Notes: a model not told the origin generated them from the sequence alone. Counted from the stretch's first letter, positions 50,712-59,434 are shown. The stretch is 64,000 nt of DNA from Fimenecus sp052273625 (GCA_052273625.1 DAVZHW010000001.1:62001-126000), one strand, 5' to 3'. Numbers and translations: made by a program.

Positions 50712-52166
50712 ATGAATTATAGAATGATAATCAAGCTTCTCGGGCGAATTGCTTGTATCGAAGCGGTTTTGATGCTTGTTCCGATGCTTGTTTCGCTCGC
50801 TTACGGGGAGAGTGTTAAGGGCTTTGCGGTTGCGATTGCCGTTGCGGTTGTAATCGGAGCTGCGTTTGAGCTCGCTACAAGGAATTGCGACAAGAGAATA
50901 TTTTCAAAAGAGGGCTTGACCTCGGTTGCTCTTTGCTGGGTGCTCATTTCGTTGATAGGAGCTATACCGTTTACTGTTGACGGCGCAATACCGAGTTATG
51001 TTGACGCTGTTTTTGAAACTGTTTCGGGCTTTACGACAACGGGCTCAAGCATATTGACAGATGTTGAGGCTCTCGATAAAGGTATGTTGTTTTGGAGAAG
51101 CTTTACACATTGGATAGGCGGTATGGGAATACTCGTATTTATGATGGCTGTAATGCCGATGTCGAAGGAGTATTCAATGCACATAATGCGTGCCGAGATT
51201 CCGGGTCCCGAAGCGGGTAAGCTTACGCCGAAAATTCAACGCTCATCGCTTATTTTGTATTTGATATATATTTTTCTTACGATTGCAGAGGTCGTTGCGC
51301 TTCTTATTTGCAAAATGCCGTTTTTTGACTCGGTAGTTCACGCTTTCGGAACGGCAGGTACGGGCGGCTTCGGAATTAAAAACACAAGCATCGGCGCATA
51401 TTCAAGCCCTGCTATCGATATGGTTATTGCCGTATTTATGGTTGCTTTCGGCGTGAACTTTAACGTTTATTTCTTATTGCTTATAAGAAAGCTTCGCACG
51501 GCTTTGTTTAACGAGGAGCTTCGTTGGTATCTCGGAATTGTCGGCTTTGCGACGGTTACGATTGCTTATAATTTGAGAAGCGTATACAATTCCGTTGCGG
51601 AGTGCTTCAGATATTCATTTTTCCAGGTTGCTTCGATTATATCGACAACGGGATATTCTACGGCGGATTTTGACAAATGGCCTGAATACAGTAAGATGAT
51701 GCTGATACTTGTAATGTTTATCGGTGCGTGTGCAGGAAGTACGGCAGGCGGATTAAAGGTTTCGAGAGTTATAATTTTGCTTAAATCCTCGGTTGTTGAG
51801 ATTAAGCATATGCTTCATCCTCGCTCTTACAATGTAGTAAGGGTCAACGGAAAGAATGTTAGCAAAGAAACGCTCCATAATGTACTTGTTTTCTTCTCCG
51901 TGTATATGATGGTTTTGTCGGCATCCTGCGTGATAATCGGCGCTGTTGACGGCTTCGACCTCGTTACTACGTTTACAAGCGTTGCGACGTGTATTTCAAA
52001 CGTCGGACCGGGCTTTGCGCTCGTCGGACCTATGGGAAACTTCTCGATTTTCTCGCCGTTTTCCAAAATCCTCCTGTCTGTTTGTATGCTTATGGGCAGA
52101 CTTGAAATATTCCCGATGCTCATTCTTTTCTATCCGAGCACCTGGAAGAAAAGCGGACAGTTTTAA
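50712..52166 (+). CDS. trkH: Trk/Ktr potassium transporter membrane subunit TrkH
   Basis: A 484-residue multi-pass K+ channel-like protein. Filter-type segments are visible: SGFTTTGSS, GTAGTGGFG, STTGYST and a last ISNVGPGF. The start at 50712 (MNYRMIIKLLGR) follows the trkA stop with SD ggagg. The length favours TrkH over KtrB. The operon ends at a strong bidirectional terminator. Confidence 0.95.
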   Translation: MNYRMIIKLLGRIACIEAVLMLVPMLVSLAYGESVKGFAVAIAVAVVIGAAFELATRNCDKRIFSKEGLTSVALCWVLISLIGAIPFTVDGAIPSYVDAVFETVSGFTTTGSSILTDVEALDKGMLFWRSFTHWIGGMGILVFMMAVMPMSKEYSMHIMRAEIPGPEAGKLTPKIQRSSLILYLIYIFLTIAEVVALLICKMPFFDSVVHAFGTAGTGGFGIKNTSIGAYSSPAIDMVIAVFMVAFGVNFNVYFLLLIRKLRTALFNEELRWYLGIVGFATVTIAYNLRSVYNSVAECFRYSFFQVASIISTTGYSTADFDKWPEYSKMMLILVMFIGACAGSTAGGLKVSRVIILLKSSVVEIKHMLHPRSYNVVRVNGKNVSKETLHNVLVFFSVYMMVLSASCVIIGAVDGFDLVTTFTSVATCISNVGPGFALVGPMGNFSIFSPFSKILLSVCMLMGRLEIFPMLILFYPSTWKKSGQF

Positions 52167-52181
52167 TTTGATATATAAAAC

Positions 52182-52214
52182 AAAAGCGTTACAGTCAAAA
52201 ACTGTAACGCTTTT
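52182..52214. terminator. Bidirectional terminator between trkH and the AraC gene
   Basis: A perfect 14-bp stem AAAAGCGTTACAGT/ACTGTAACGCTTTT (52182-52195, 52201-52214) with a CAAAA loop and flanking A/T runs. The last base overlaps the stop codon of the convergent regulator. Confidence 0.93.
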
Positions 52215-52966
52215 TATGTTCTTGTCAGTGCAACATATTCCCTCGGGGTTATGCCGTATTCCTTTTTGAAAAGTGAAATGAAATGTGATTGACTTGAAAA
52301 CCCGAGCGTATCGCAGACCTTTTCGTTGTCGTAGCCCTCCCATAAAAGAGTTTGCGCAAGCTCTAACTTCTGATGGGTTATGTATGTGCTTAAATTTACG
52401 CCCATTTCCTCTTTGAAGAGCTTTGAAAGATAGTCGCTCGACAATCCGCAGCTTTCGGCAACGCTGTTTACAGTCAGCTTTTCGCCGAGATTTTTATTTA
52501 TATATGCCACACATTTTCTGATGTGCGGAGAATAGTTGAGGTTTTTCCTGCAAAGGCTTACCTTGTTGGTAAGCTCGATTGCGGCGTCAACCATAAGCGA
52601 ATTTACGCCCATTTTCGTTTTGCTTTTATCGACCTTTTGAATAAAATCATCGGAAAATGTATAAGCGGTGCTTTCGGACAAGCCGCCTTGAATCGCATAG
52701 CGTGTGGCAAGCGTAATAAAGCTCACCGCCATATATTTGCGCTGCTTCAATTCATCATCCGACATTTGTCCTGCGGTGATGTTCTGAACGCCGAGCTGCT
52801 TCATTTCAAAAATAAGCTTTTTCAAATCGCCCTGCTTCAGGCAGGAAAACAGGCGGATTTCATCCTTGTAGGGTGTGTGATAAAGATTATCGGTTAAGGC
52901 TTTTGTTTTCGATTTTGCGATTTCCTTAGGAATTATCCTTATGCTCATAAGCTCTTCGTAATCCAT
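52214..52966 (-). CDS. AraC-family transcriptional regulator
   Basis: A 250-residue protein. Two helix-turn-helix motifs fill the C-terminal ~100 residues (KLTVNSVAESCGLSSDYLSK and VCDTLGFSSQSHFISLFKKE, ending GITPREY). The N-terminal ~145 residues are an unrecognised helical sensing domain. The target is unknown: its neighbours are a HAD phosphatase and K+ transport. It has SD gaggtgat and a promoter at 52984. Confidence 0.92.
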   Translation of the reverse strand: MDYEELMSIRIIPKEIAKSKTKALTDNLYHTPYKDEIRLFSCLKQGDLKKLIFEMKQLGVQNITAGQMSDDELKQRKYMAVSFITLATRYAIQGGLSESTAYTFSDDFIQKVDKSKTKMGVNSLMVDAAIELTNKVSLCRKNLNYSPHIRKCVAYINKNLGEKLTVNSVAESCGLSSDYLSKLFKEEMGVNLSTYITHQKLELAQTLLWEGYDNEKVCDTLGFSSQSHFISLFKKEYGITPREYVALTRT

Positions 52967-52983
52967 AGTATCACCTCAATTAA

Positions 52984-53012
52984 AGCATACAAAATAAATT
53001 GATTTTCGTCAA
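52984..53012 (-). promoter_or_regulatory. Promoter of the AraC-family gene
   Basis: On the minus strand TTGACG (53012-53007), 17-bp spacer, TATGCT (52989-52984). The weak -10 would suit an activated gene. Confidence 0.55.
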
Positions 53013-53065
53013 CAAAAACGCAAGATTTATAACGGTAATATGATATTTGATATGAATTGTGATAT

Positions 53066-53752
53066 TTATATCAAAGTGAGTATTTTAGGAATTTGTGATA
53101 AATCGGAGACTTCAAAATCCGGCTTAACATCGGTTTTGTTCGCAATTCTCTTTGGGTTGTACCAAATAGTTTTGATTTCTGCATTTTTCCCACCATTTAT
53201 ATCGGAGGTTAAGCTGTCGCCGATTATCACGGCTTTTGATTTATCAAAATTGTCGATATATTCAAAACAATTTTCAAAAAAACGCTTATCGGGCTTGTTA
53301 TATCCGAGGTTTTCGGAAATAAAAATATTGTCGAAGTATTTTTCTATTCCCGCACTTGCAAGACGGCTGTTTTGCACCTTTTTAGCACCGTTTGAGGCGA
53401 TATAAAGCGAATATTTACTGTGCAGTTGTTCTAATAAGTCTAATGCACCGTCGATGAAATAATGACCTATTGCAAGCTGCGACTCGTAATAAGCCGTTGT
53501 ATCCTTCGGAGACAGGTCAATGCCGAGCATCGAATACAAAATCCGATAGCGTTCGACCTTTACCTCGTCCCTTGTCAGCTCTCCCCGTTCAAGCCGTTCC
53601 CATTGAGCTTTATTTATTCTATGGTATAAATCCAAGGTGCTTTGAGTAGGCTCAATGCCGAAGTGTATAAGAGCATTTGTTAAAGCGACTTGCTCTGCTT
53701 TGTGAAAATCAAGAATTGTATCGTCAAGATCTAAAAAGACAAATTTTATCAT
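53066..53752 (-). CDS. yjjG: YjjG-family HAD nucleotidase
   Basis: A 228-residue HAD-IA phosphatase with FLDLDDTILDF at the N-terminus, ASNGAKKVQNSRL (motif II Ser/Asn) and VIGDSLTSDINGGKNA (motif IV). YjjG members clear non-canonical pyrimidine nucleotides. SD ggagag precedes the ATG. It is encoded leftward, 99 nt before the AraC gene. Confidence 0.88.
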   Translation of the reverse strand: MIKFVFLDLDDTILDFHKAEQVALTNALIHFGIEPTQSTLDLYHRINKAQWERLERGELTRDEVKVERYRILYSMLGIDLSPKDTTAYYESQLAIGHYFIDGALDLLEQLHSKYSLYIASNGAKKVQNSRLASAGIEKYFDNIFISENLGYNKPDKRFFENCFEYIDNFDKSKAVIIGDSLTSDINGGKNAEIKTIWYNPKRIANKTDVKPDFEVSDLSQIPKILTLI

Positions 53753-53810
53753 AACGCTCTCCGCTTAAAATCATTTGATTAGATTTTACCATTATTTATA
53801 AAATTTTGCA

Positions 53811-53840
53811 AAGAAAAAAGACCGCATAAAGCGGTCTTTT
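53811..53840 (-). terminator. Terminator of the 40-aa peptide unit
   Basis: Stem AAAAGACCGC/GCGGTCTTTT (53817-53826, 53831-53840) with loop ATAAA. On the minus strand it is followed by a continuous T-tract, so it ends leftward transcripts. Rightward reading is also possible. Confidence 0.9.
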
Positions 53841-53894
53841 CTCTAAAAAGGGGGTTAGGATTCTATATGAAAAAGTGTAATGGTTATATGTAAA

Positions 53895-53910
53895 CTCGCC
53901 GAAGCGAGAT
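53895..53910 (-). ncRNA. UUCG-capped hairpin in the 3' region of the 40-aa peptide transcript
   Basis: On the minus strand CTCGC-TTCG-GCGAG: a 5-bp G/C-rich stem closing the very stable C(UUCG)G tetraloop. It lies between the peptide stop codon and the terminator, in an untranslated region of about 105 nt. Confidence 0.5.
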
Positions 53911-53945
53911 TAAAGCACTAAGGTTAAGGATGAACTCCTGTGTGA

Positions 53946-54068
53946 TTATCTGGTCAACGCATAGAGTTCAATAGCCTTAAGAAATGTCTTCCAAGAAAGT
54001 GTCTTGCTTGAACCGATATCATCGATGAGCTTGAGCTTTTCTTCTGTTGCATATCTGTCTACTGTCAT
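53946..54068 (-). CDS. 40-aa peptide with its own promoter and terminator
   Basis: A 40-residue ORF, MTVDRYATEEKLKLIDDIGS then SKTLSWKTFLKAIELYALTR. It is not recognised. SD agaggtga lies 6 nt before the ATG, a near-consensus promoter at 54103 and a strong terminator at 53811. It has no Cys and no signal peptide; the C-terminal half looks amphipathic helical. It could be a signalling or leader-type peptide, a small regulatory protein or an antimicrobial precursor. None of these is demonstrated. Confidence 0.65.
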   Translation of the reverse strand: MTVDRYATEEKLKLIDDIGSSKTLSWKTFLKAIELYALTR

Positions 54069-54102
54069 TGTTGTCACCTCTCTCTTTCTTTATTGTGATT
54101 GT

Positions 54103-54131
54103 ATGATAACACCTTTTGTAATATTTGTCAA
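54103..54131 (-). promoter_or_regulatory. Sigma-A promoter of the 40-aa peptide gene
   Basis: On the minus strand TTGACA (54131-54126), 17-bp spacer, TATCAT (54108-54103): perfect -35 and 5/6 -10. Confidence 0.85.
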
Positions 54132-54325
54132 GACTTTTTTCACAAAAAATTATTAAAATATTTGTGCAATATGATTAAGGAAATGTGAACAAAACGGAGT
54201 TTACGATATTAGCACCCCTCTAAACCCTTGATACTACGTTGAAAAGCACTACTTAAGGTGAATATATATTCACCGAAAATTTGATTTAGATTTGGCATAA
54301 TGACGAAAAAATTTTTTAAAAAAAT
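54132..54325. other. AT-rich non-coding spacer upstream of the peptide promoter
   Basis: No ORF with an SD was found on either strand. The main structure is the 18-bp palindrome at 54257-54274. The rest shows no recognised RNA family, repeat or promoter. Confidence 0.5.
54257..54274. promoter_or_regulatory. Perfect 18-bp palindrome, possible operator
   Basis: GGTGAATATATATTCACC is an exact inverted repeat with no spacer. It lies about 125 bp upstream of the 40-aa peptide promoter and beyond the terminator of the DUF3048 gene. It has the symmetry expected of a dimeric regulator site. The cognate protein is unknown. Confidence 0.5.
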
Positions 54326-54360
54326 AATGACCGAAATCGAAAAAACCGACCTCGGTCATT
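54326..54360 (-). terminator. Terminator after the DUF3048 lipoprotein gene
   Basis: Arms AATGACCGA (54326-54334) and TCGGTCATT (54352-54360) pair over 9 bp with a 17-nt loop. On the minus strand it is followed by ATTTTTTTAAA. Confidence 0.8.
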
Positions 54361-54383
54361 AAAAGAAGAGAAAACAATGAGTT

Positions 54384-55442
54384 TTATGCGTTGATAAGAG
54401 TTGCCGACGAATTTGAGGACGGAACAAAGCCCATATAAGTCTTGCCCGTGTTTATTTTAAGCTCGCTTCCGTCTGCCGAATAGAGCTTGAGCTGATTGTG
54501 CGTTGAGCCCTTCTTCCAAGTGATTTCCTCATAAGTGCCGTTTGACGCATACAAGCCCTTGCCCTCGGAGAGATTCCATTCAACAAGCTTTGCGTCGTTC
54601 TTGTAGAGTGTAACGTTTGAATAAATGATGATTACATTGTTTACTGCCATCTGCTTGCCGTCGGAGTCAACCATCGGCTTTGAGTTCATATTGTTGTAAT
54701 ACAAGCCGTCTGACGAATTATATGTAAATGTGTGCTTGTAGCCTTCAGAGAATTTGATTTGAACGCTGCCGCAGGGATTTGCAAGAGCTCTCTTTTCGGA
54801 AGCGAAGTTGAACGGTGTTGCGTGAGAAGCGTCAATATCGGTGCGGAATTTCTTGTCGGAAATTGCCGCGCTGAGCTGTTCGCCCGTTGTATAAGCGTTG
54901 TGGGGTGCTTTTCTTGACTTGTCACGTTGGAAGTATTTGCCCTCTCCCTTGTTTCCGTCAATGTGATTTAACGAAGAGTCGGAGGAGAAGAGATTGTAAG
55001 CAACATAGCTTCCGCCGAAGTGAACGTATATAGCGTCAAAGCTTGCCGCCATTTCAACAAAGTTGTGACGTGCGCTTCTTGTAGGTCCGATTTTGCCTGC
55101 TTTTGAAATATCGGAATAGAGCCAAAGCATTCTTGTTATGCCGCCCTCTGCAAGTCCCTCGATAACCACGTCGGGAGAGCAAAGTCCCCATTGAGGACGT
55201 GCTTCGGGAGAGTTTTCGACAACGACTGCAACAGGTCGCTTACCCTGAGCCGCCTCGCTGAGTCCCGAAAGACCTGTAAGCGGATTTATGTCGCCCGATA
55301 CGGCAGGAGCTTCAGTCTGCGACGGTGCTGAGGTGTCGTCCGGCTTTATATCGTCCTTTTTACCGCAAGCGGCAAAGGCGCTTAATGCTACGACAAGTGC
55401 AAGCACAGCCGCAACGATTTTGAATTTTTTTGAATGAGACAT
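54384..55442 (-). CDS. DUF3048 (YerB-like) lipoprotein
   Basis: A 352-residue secreted lipoprotein. The signal peptide ends in lipobox SAFAAC with Cys26 as lipidation site, followed by a Pro/Ser/Thr/Asp linker. The mature part carries DUF3048 features: NPLTGL, RPVAVVVENSPEARPQWGL, GPTRSARHNFVEMA and KAPHNAYTT. Function is unknown. The start is set at the ATG 55442 (SD aaagg), not the TTG at 55451. Confidence 0.92.
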   Translation of the reverse strand: MSHSKKFKIVAAVLALVVALSAFAACGKKDDIKPDDTSAPSQTEAPAVSGDINPLTGLSGLSEAAQGKRPVAVVVENSPEARPQWGLCSPDVVIEGLAEGGITRMLWLYSDISKAGKIGPTRSARHNFVEMAASFDAIYVHFGGSYVAYNLFSSDSSLNHIDGNKGEGKYFQRDKSRKAPHNAYTTGEQLSAAISDKKFRTDIDASHATPFNFASEKRALANPCGSVQIKFSEGYKHTFTYNSSDGLYYNNMNSKPMVDSDGKQMAVNNVIIIYSNVTLYKNDAKLVEWNLSEGKGLYASNGTYEEITWKKGSTHNQLKLYSADGSELKINTGKTYMGFVPSSNSSATLINA

Positions 55443-55477
55443 TTTTAACAACCTTTCCTGTGTGTTTAGCTATGTAC

Positions 55478-55505
55478 ATTTTACCACATTATCGGTATTT
55501 TTCAA
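55478..55505 (-). promoter_or_regulatory. Promoter of the DUF3048 gene
   Basis: On the minus strand TTGAAA (55505-55500), 16-bp spacer, TAAAAT (55483-55478). Confidence 0.65.
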
Positions 55506-55524
55506 TATTTTTTACTAAATAAGA

Positions 55525-55565
55525 CAAAAAATATGGGAGCTGTGTCTGCAACAGCTCCCCATATA
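55525..55565 (-). terminator. Terminator after the EF-G-like gene
   Basis: The hairpin 55531-55564 pairs ATATGGG(G)AGCTGT with ACAGCTCCCATAT on the minus strand, 13 bp with one bulged G, then a T6 tail. Confidence 0.9.
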
Positions 55566-55571
55566 TTGTGT

Positions 55572-57638
55572 TTAGTTTTCGGCTGCGGCTCTGTCGGCAA
55601 TAACCTTGTCGGCAACAGCCTGCGGAGCTTGCTCATAGCGTGCAAATTCAAGGGTGTATGAGCCTCTTCCTGCCGTGATTGAACGCAAAACAGTAGTGAA
55701 ATCGCCCATTTCAGCCATCGGAACTTCAGCCACAAGCTCCTGCATACCGCTTTGAGCAGGATTTGTTCCGAGTACACGGCCTCTACGCTTTGTAACATCG
55801 CCCATAATGTCACCGAGGTTGTCGTTCGGAAGAACAACCGTAAGTGTTCCTACGGGCTCGAGAATTGCAACGCTTGCGTTGGGCATTGCAGCCTTGAAAG
55901 CGAGCGAAGCGGCTGTCTTAAACGCCATTTCCGAGGAGTCAACCGGATGGTATGAGCCGTCGTAAAGAGTTGCTTTAAGACCTACCATCGGATAGCCTGC
56001 CGCAAAGCCATTGAGAACACATTCCTGCAAGCCCTTTTCGACTGCGGGGAAGTAGTTTTTCGGTACTGCACCGCCGACAACCGCCGTTTCAAATACAAGT
56101 GAGTCGCTGTCACACGGCTCGAATTTGATCCAAACGTCGCCGAACTGACCGTGTCCGCCCGACTGCTTCTTGTGCTTACCCTGTGCCTCGACGGCTTTTC
56201 TGATTGTTTCACGGTACGCAACCTTCGGAGCTTCAAGCGTTACCTCAACGCCGAATTTGTTTTTAAGCTTTGAAACGATAACGTCAAGATGCTGCTCGCC
56301 GAGACCTGAGAGGATTTGCTGACGGGTTTCCTTGTTGAGCGCAAATGTGATTGTGGGATCCTCCTCCATAAGTCTTTGAAGTCCCTGTGCAACCTTTTCC
56401 TCCTCGCCCTTCTTTGAAACGACAACTGCCATTGAAAGACAGGGTTTCGGGAAATCAACACCCTTTAATTTAAGCTTGTTTTTCGGGTCGCAGAGTGTAT
56501 CGCCCGTCTTGACGGATTGAAGCTTTGTAACTACGCCTATATCGCCTGCGATAATCTCCTTTGCATCCTCCTGCTTTCCGCCCTTTACAGTAACGATTTT
56601 ACCCATTTTTTCGATAGCTTCAGTACGGAAATTATATGCCTGTGTTTCGGATGTGAGCTTGCCCGATACAACCTTAAAGAAGGACATTTTTCCTACAAAC
56701 GGGTCTGCAACGGTTTTGAAGCAGATTGCGGCAAGCGGTCCTTTGTCATCACAGGGAAGAATTACCTCTTCGCCGCCCTCGGTTGTTGCCGTTTCGCCTG
56801 CGTAGCCGAATGCGCCGGGCACGGACCAAGCAAGACCGTAAAGAAGCTGGTCAACACCTGCTGCCGTAAGACCGGAAACCGCATAAACGGGATAGATAGA
56901 GCCGTCGAAGATTCCGAGACACAAGCCTTTAAGAATTTCCTCTTGAGTAAATTTCTCGCCCTCGAAGAATTTATCCATAAGAGCCTCGTCTGTCGTTGCG
57001 ACCGCTTCCATAAATGCAGAGGTCATTTCCTCGATTACGGGGTCGTTCGGAACGTCAACCTTTTTAGCGTTGCCGTCTGCGTCATATTCGAAAGCCATAC
57101 CTGTCATAAGGTTAACATAGCATTTTGTGATGTTGCCCTCCATATAAGGTATTATGGTCGGGCAAAGCTTATTGCCGTAAACCTCTTTAAGAGCTTCAAA
57201 GGTTTTGTAGAAATTTCTGTGGTCTGAATCTGTTTTTGTAATTGCAAAGAATTTGGCAATGCCCTTTTTCTCCGCAGCGTTAAACGCCTTTTCTGTGCCG
57301 ACGTCAACGCCCGAGCCTGCCGAGGTAACTATAAGTACAGCTTCAGCCGCCCTGACAGCTTCGGCAACTCCGCCCTCGAAGTCAAAAAGACCGGGTGCGT
57401 CTATTATATTAAGCTTCGTGTTGTCCCATTCAATAGCCGCCATAGCGGAAGAAACCGACGATTTACGGCGTCTTTCCTCAGCGTCGAAGTCGAGAACGGT
57501 ATTTCCTTCAGCGACTTTACCAAGTCTGTCGGTTGCGCCTGCAACATAAAGCATTGCTTCGCAAAGGGTGGTTTTACCTTTTCCGCCGTGTCCGACAACG
57601 GCAATGTTTCTGATGTTGTTTGATGTGTAGGTTTTCAT
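55572..57638 (-). CDS. fusA2: EF-G-like translational GTPase (FusA paralogue)
   Basis: A 688-residue protein with EF-G domain order (G domain, II, III, IV with QSGGHGQFGDVWIKFEP, V with TLTVVLPNDNLGDIMGDVTK). The G domain is divergent. The P-loop is GHGGKGKT (16-23) instead of AHIDAGKT, DTPG is DAPG (80-83) and NKxD is TKTD (134-137). It is probably an accessory EF-G of the FusA2 type rather than the housekeeping factor, which normally sits with rpsL-rpsG-tuf. The start at 57638 is set by SD ggagtgat. Upstream hydrophobic residues are not coding. Confidence 0.9.
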   Translation of the reverse strand: MKTYTSNNIRNIAVVGHGGKGKTTLCEAMLYVAGATDRLGKVAEGNTVLDFDAEERRRKSSVSSAMAAIEWDNTKLNIIDAPGLFDFEGGVAEAVRAAEAVLIVTSAGSGVDVGTEKAFNAAEKKGIAKFFAITKTDSDHRNFYKTFEALKEVYGNKLCPTIIPYMEGNITKCYVNLMTGMAFEYDADGNAKKVDVPNDPVIEEMTSAFMEAVATTDEALMDKFFEGEKFTQEEILKGLCLGIFDGSIYPVYAVSGLTAAGVDQLLYGLAWSVPGAFGYAGETATTEGGEEVILPCDDKGPLAAICFKTVADPFVGKMSFFKVVSGKLTSETQAYNFRTEAIEKMGKIVTVKGGKQEDAKEIIAGDIGVVTKLQSVKTGDTLCDPKNKLKLKGVDFPKPCLSMAVVVSKKGEEEKVAQGLQRLMEEDPTITFALNKETRQQILSGLGEQHLDVIVSKLKNKFGVEVTLEAPKVAYRETIRKAVEAQGKHKKQSGGHGQFGDVWIKFEPCDSDSLVFETAVVGGAVPKNYFPAVEKGLQECVLNGFAAGYPMVGLKATLYDGSYHPVDSSEMAFKTAASLAFKAAMPNASVAILEPVGTLTVVLPNDNLGDIMGDVTKRRGRVLGTNPAQSGMQELVAEVPMAEMGDFTTVLRSITAGRGSYTLEFARYEQAPQAVADKVIADRAAAEN

Positions 57639-57711
57639 AGGGATCACTCCAATATCTGAAAAATAATTTATCTTTATGAAAATGAACATAATTTTCATAT
57701 CAACAATAAAA

Positions 57712-57740
57712 ATTGTAGCATATTTGCACAAATATAGCAA
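57712..57740 (-). promoter_or_regulatory. Promoter of the EF-G-like gene
   Basis: On the minus strand TTGCTA (57740-57735), 17-bp spacer, TACAAT (57717-57712). Confidence 0.6.
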
Positions 57741-57749
57741 CAACAAAAT

Positions 57750-57785
57750 AAAAAAAGACTGCAAAAACTATAAGCTTTTACAGTC
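57750..57785 (-). terminator. Terminator after the dockerin gene
   Basis: Arms GACTGCAAAA (57757-57766) and TTTTACAGTC (57776-57785) pair with one mismatch. On the minus strand it is followed by T7. Confidence 0.82.
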
Positions 57786-57808
57786 CGTAAATATTTATAT
57801 GCTGTTTA

Positions 57809-59308
57809 TCAGCCGTTGAGAAGCATTCCCGTGTTCACATATCGATCGGCATAGAACATATCAAACACGTCAATAATGCCGTCCTGATTGTAGTCTGCGG
57901 CATTAAAGCACGCTTCGTTTGTAAACTCTGCTTCCTGTATAGCCGCTTCCTCGATTAAAGCATTGTCCGTAAAATCTGTCTTGCCGTCGGCGTTTACGTC
58001 GCCCCAACGAACAAGCGTATATTGCATTGAAACGGGACTTGTAATTGTGAGCGTTCCGCCTGTTGTCGTACCCGAAACGGTTGCTTTGTTGTTTGACGGA
58101 GCATAGCTCGGAGAAGCTATACATAAGATTGACGAACGAATATCGGCGTCCTTTGAGAAGAAAAGCATACCCTTTTGGTTGTCAAAGGTTGCCGAAGCAC
58201 TCGGACTTACCAAAACAGATGAATAAGCGTGCTGTGAAATCGCGGGATAGGTCAAAGCGAAGCCGCTGTAGCCGAATAATGCGCCTGTGTTTATGTGGCT
58301 TGCCGAGTTTTCTTTTCCGTTTCCGAATTTTATCTGAGCACCGAAGGCACTTGATGAAAGCGACTCTGAGCCTACAATAAAGTAATCATAGAATATCCCC
58401 GAGTCTCCCTGATCCGCCCAAGTGGCGTCCATACCGTACCACTTGCCGTCCTCCATTTTAACATAGTTCCATTTGTGCGCTCCGCCGTTGCCTGTGCCGA
58501 CGACAAGTACGCACGGAATACCCTCACGGTCGCAAATAAGCTTGAACGCCTCCGCGTAGCCTTCGCAGACAGCCTGACCGCTTATGAATACGCCTGTCGG
58601 CTGGTGCGCCATAGGAACGTTTATGGTGTACACCGTCATTTCGCATATTTTATCGTGAATCGATTTGCATTTTGCATAGCGAGACGAGCCGCTGACGGTA
58701 AAGCCGTTAACCGCTGTCATCATTTGTGAATAGCAGGAGCGAACCGTGGCGAAGTTTTGATAATCGTTTGTTTCAAGGGTTATGTGAAAGTCCATAGAGG
58801 TAATCCAATAATTTCCTGCCGAATCATAGGAATAGCCGTAAGAAATGCTGTATCCGCTGAGCCAGAAGTATTGAGGATAATCCTCGATAACCGCCGACAT
58901 AGCGCCGATAACGGCATTTTGCAAAGCGGCTTTTAATGCGTCGGCTGACTTGCCCGAAATTTGCCTTTCGGGAACCGTAATGCCGATAACAGCTTCCGCA
59001 GAAGTGTCTGCGCCGATATTCAGTCCTGCTTCGGCTTGAACGATTGCGTTGTAGACTGTTTTTTGAGCTGCTGTGAGATAATCATAGAAAAGCCAAGCTG
59101 AATTTGCATTTGAAAAAAATTTGTTTGGCTTTTGCACGTCGTTTGCGGCGTCGGGGAAATACGCTTCGTCAACGAGAATATTACCGTAAATAAATCCGTC
59201 GCTTTCGCCGTGATAAATCTCGGGTGAGGACGAAAAGGCGAAAAATCCACATAAACTGATAACCAAAATCATAGTAAGAGCTATTGCGAAAGTCTTTTTC
59301 ATTTTCAT
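57809..59308 (-). CDS. Secreted transglutaminase-like protein with dockerin-type tail
   Basis: A 499-residue protein with an N-terminal signal peptide (about 1-26). The transglutaminase/protease-like core has Cys248 (GQAVCEGYAEAF), His278 (GAHKWNYV) and Asp294 (MDATWAD), a complete triad. A less conserved beta-rich region follows. The C-terminal ~65 residues hold two EF-hand-like repeats, WGDVNADGKTDFTD and ADYNQDGIIDVFD, as in type I dockerins. It would be exported and docked to a cohesin scaffold; peptidase or cross-linking activity is uncertain. No cohesin gene is in the window. Confidence 0.9.
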   Translation of the reverse strand: MKMKKTFAIALTMILVISLCGFFAFSSSPEIYHGESDGFIYGNILVDEAYFPDAANDVQKPNKFFSNANSAWLFYDYLTAAQKTVYNAIVQAEAGLNIGADTSAEAVIGITVPERQISGKSADALKAALQNAVIGAMSAVIEDYPQYFWLSGYSISYGYSYDSAGNYWITSMDFHITLETNDYQNFATVRSCYSQMMTAVNGFTVSGSSRYAKCKSIHDKICEMTVYTINVPMAHQPTGVFISGQAVCEGYAEAFKLICDREGIPCVLVVGTGNGGAHKWNYVKMEDGKWYGMDATWADQGDSGIFYDYFIVGSESLSSSAFGAQIKFGNGKENSASHINTGALFGYSGFALTYPAISQHAYSSVLVSPSASATFDNQKGMLFFSKDADIRSSILCIASPSYAPSNNKATVSGTTTGGTLTITSPVSMQYTLVRWGDVNADGKTDFTDNALIEEAAIQEAEFTNEACFNAADYNQDGIIDVFDMFYADRYVNTGMLLNG

Positions 59309-59434
59309 ATCTCCTCTCTTTCTTATGCCGTTTTTGTCAGACTTTTTTGAAGGCTTGGCAGTATTATAATGAACACCTAACCTTATTGTGTCTATCGTAA
59401 CATATATCGGCGAATTTGTAAATATATAATGGTA

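Noticed and set aside
57639..57764. N-terminal membrane extension of the EF-G-like protein
   Set aside because: The extra in-frame codons run through the promoter (57712-57740). SD placement and family length support the start at 57638.
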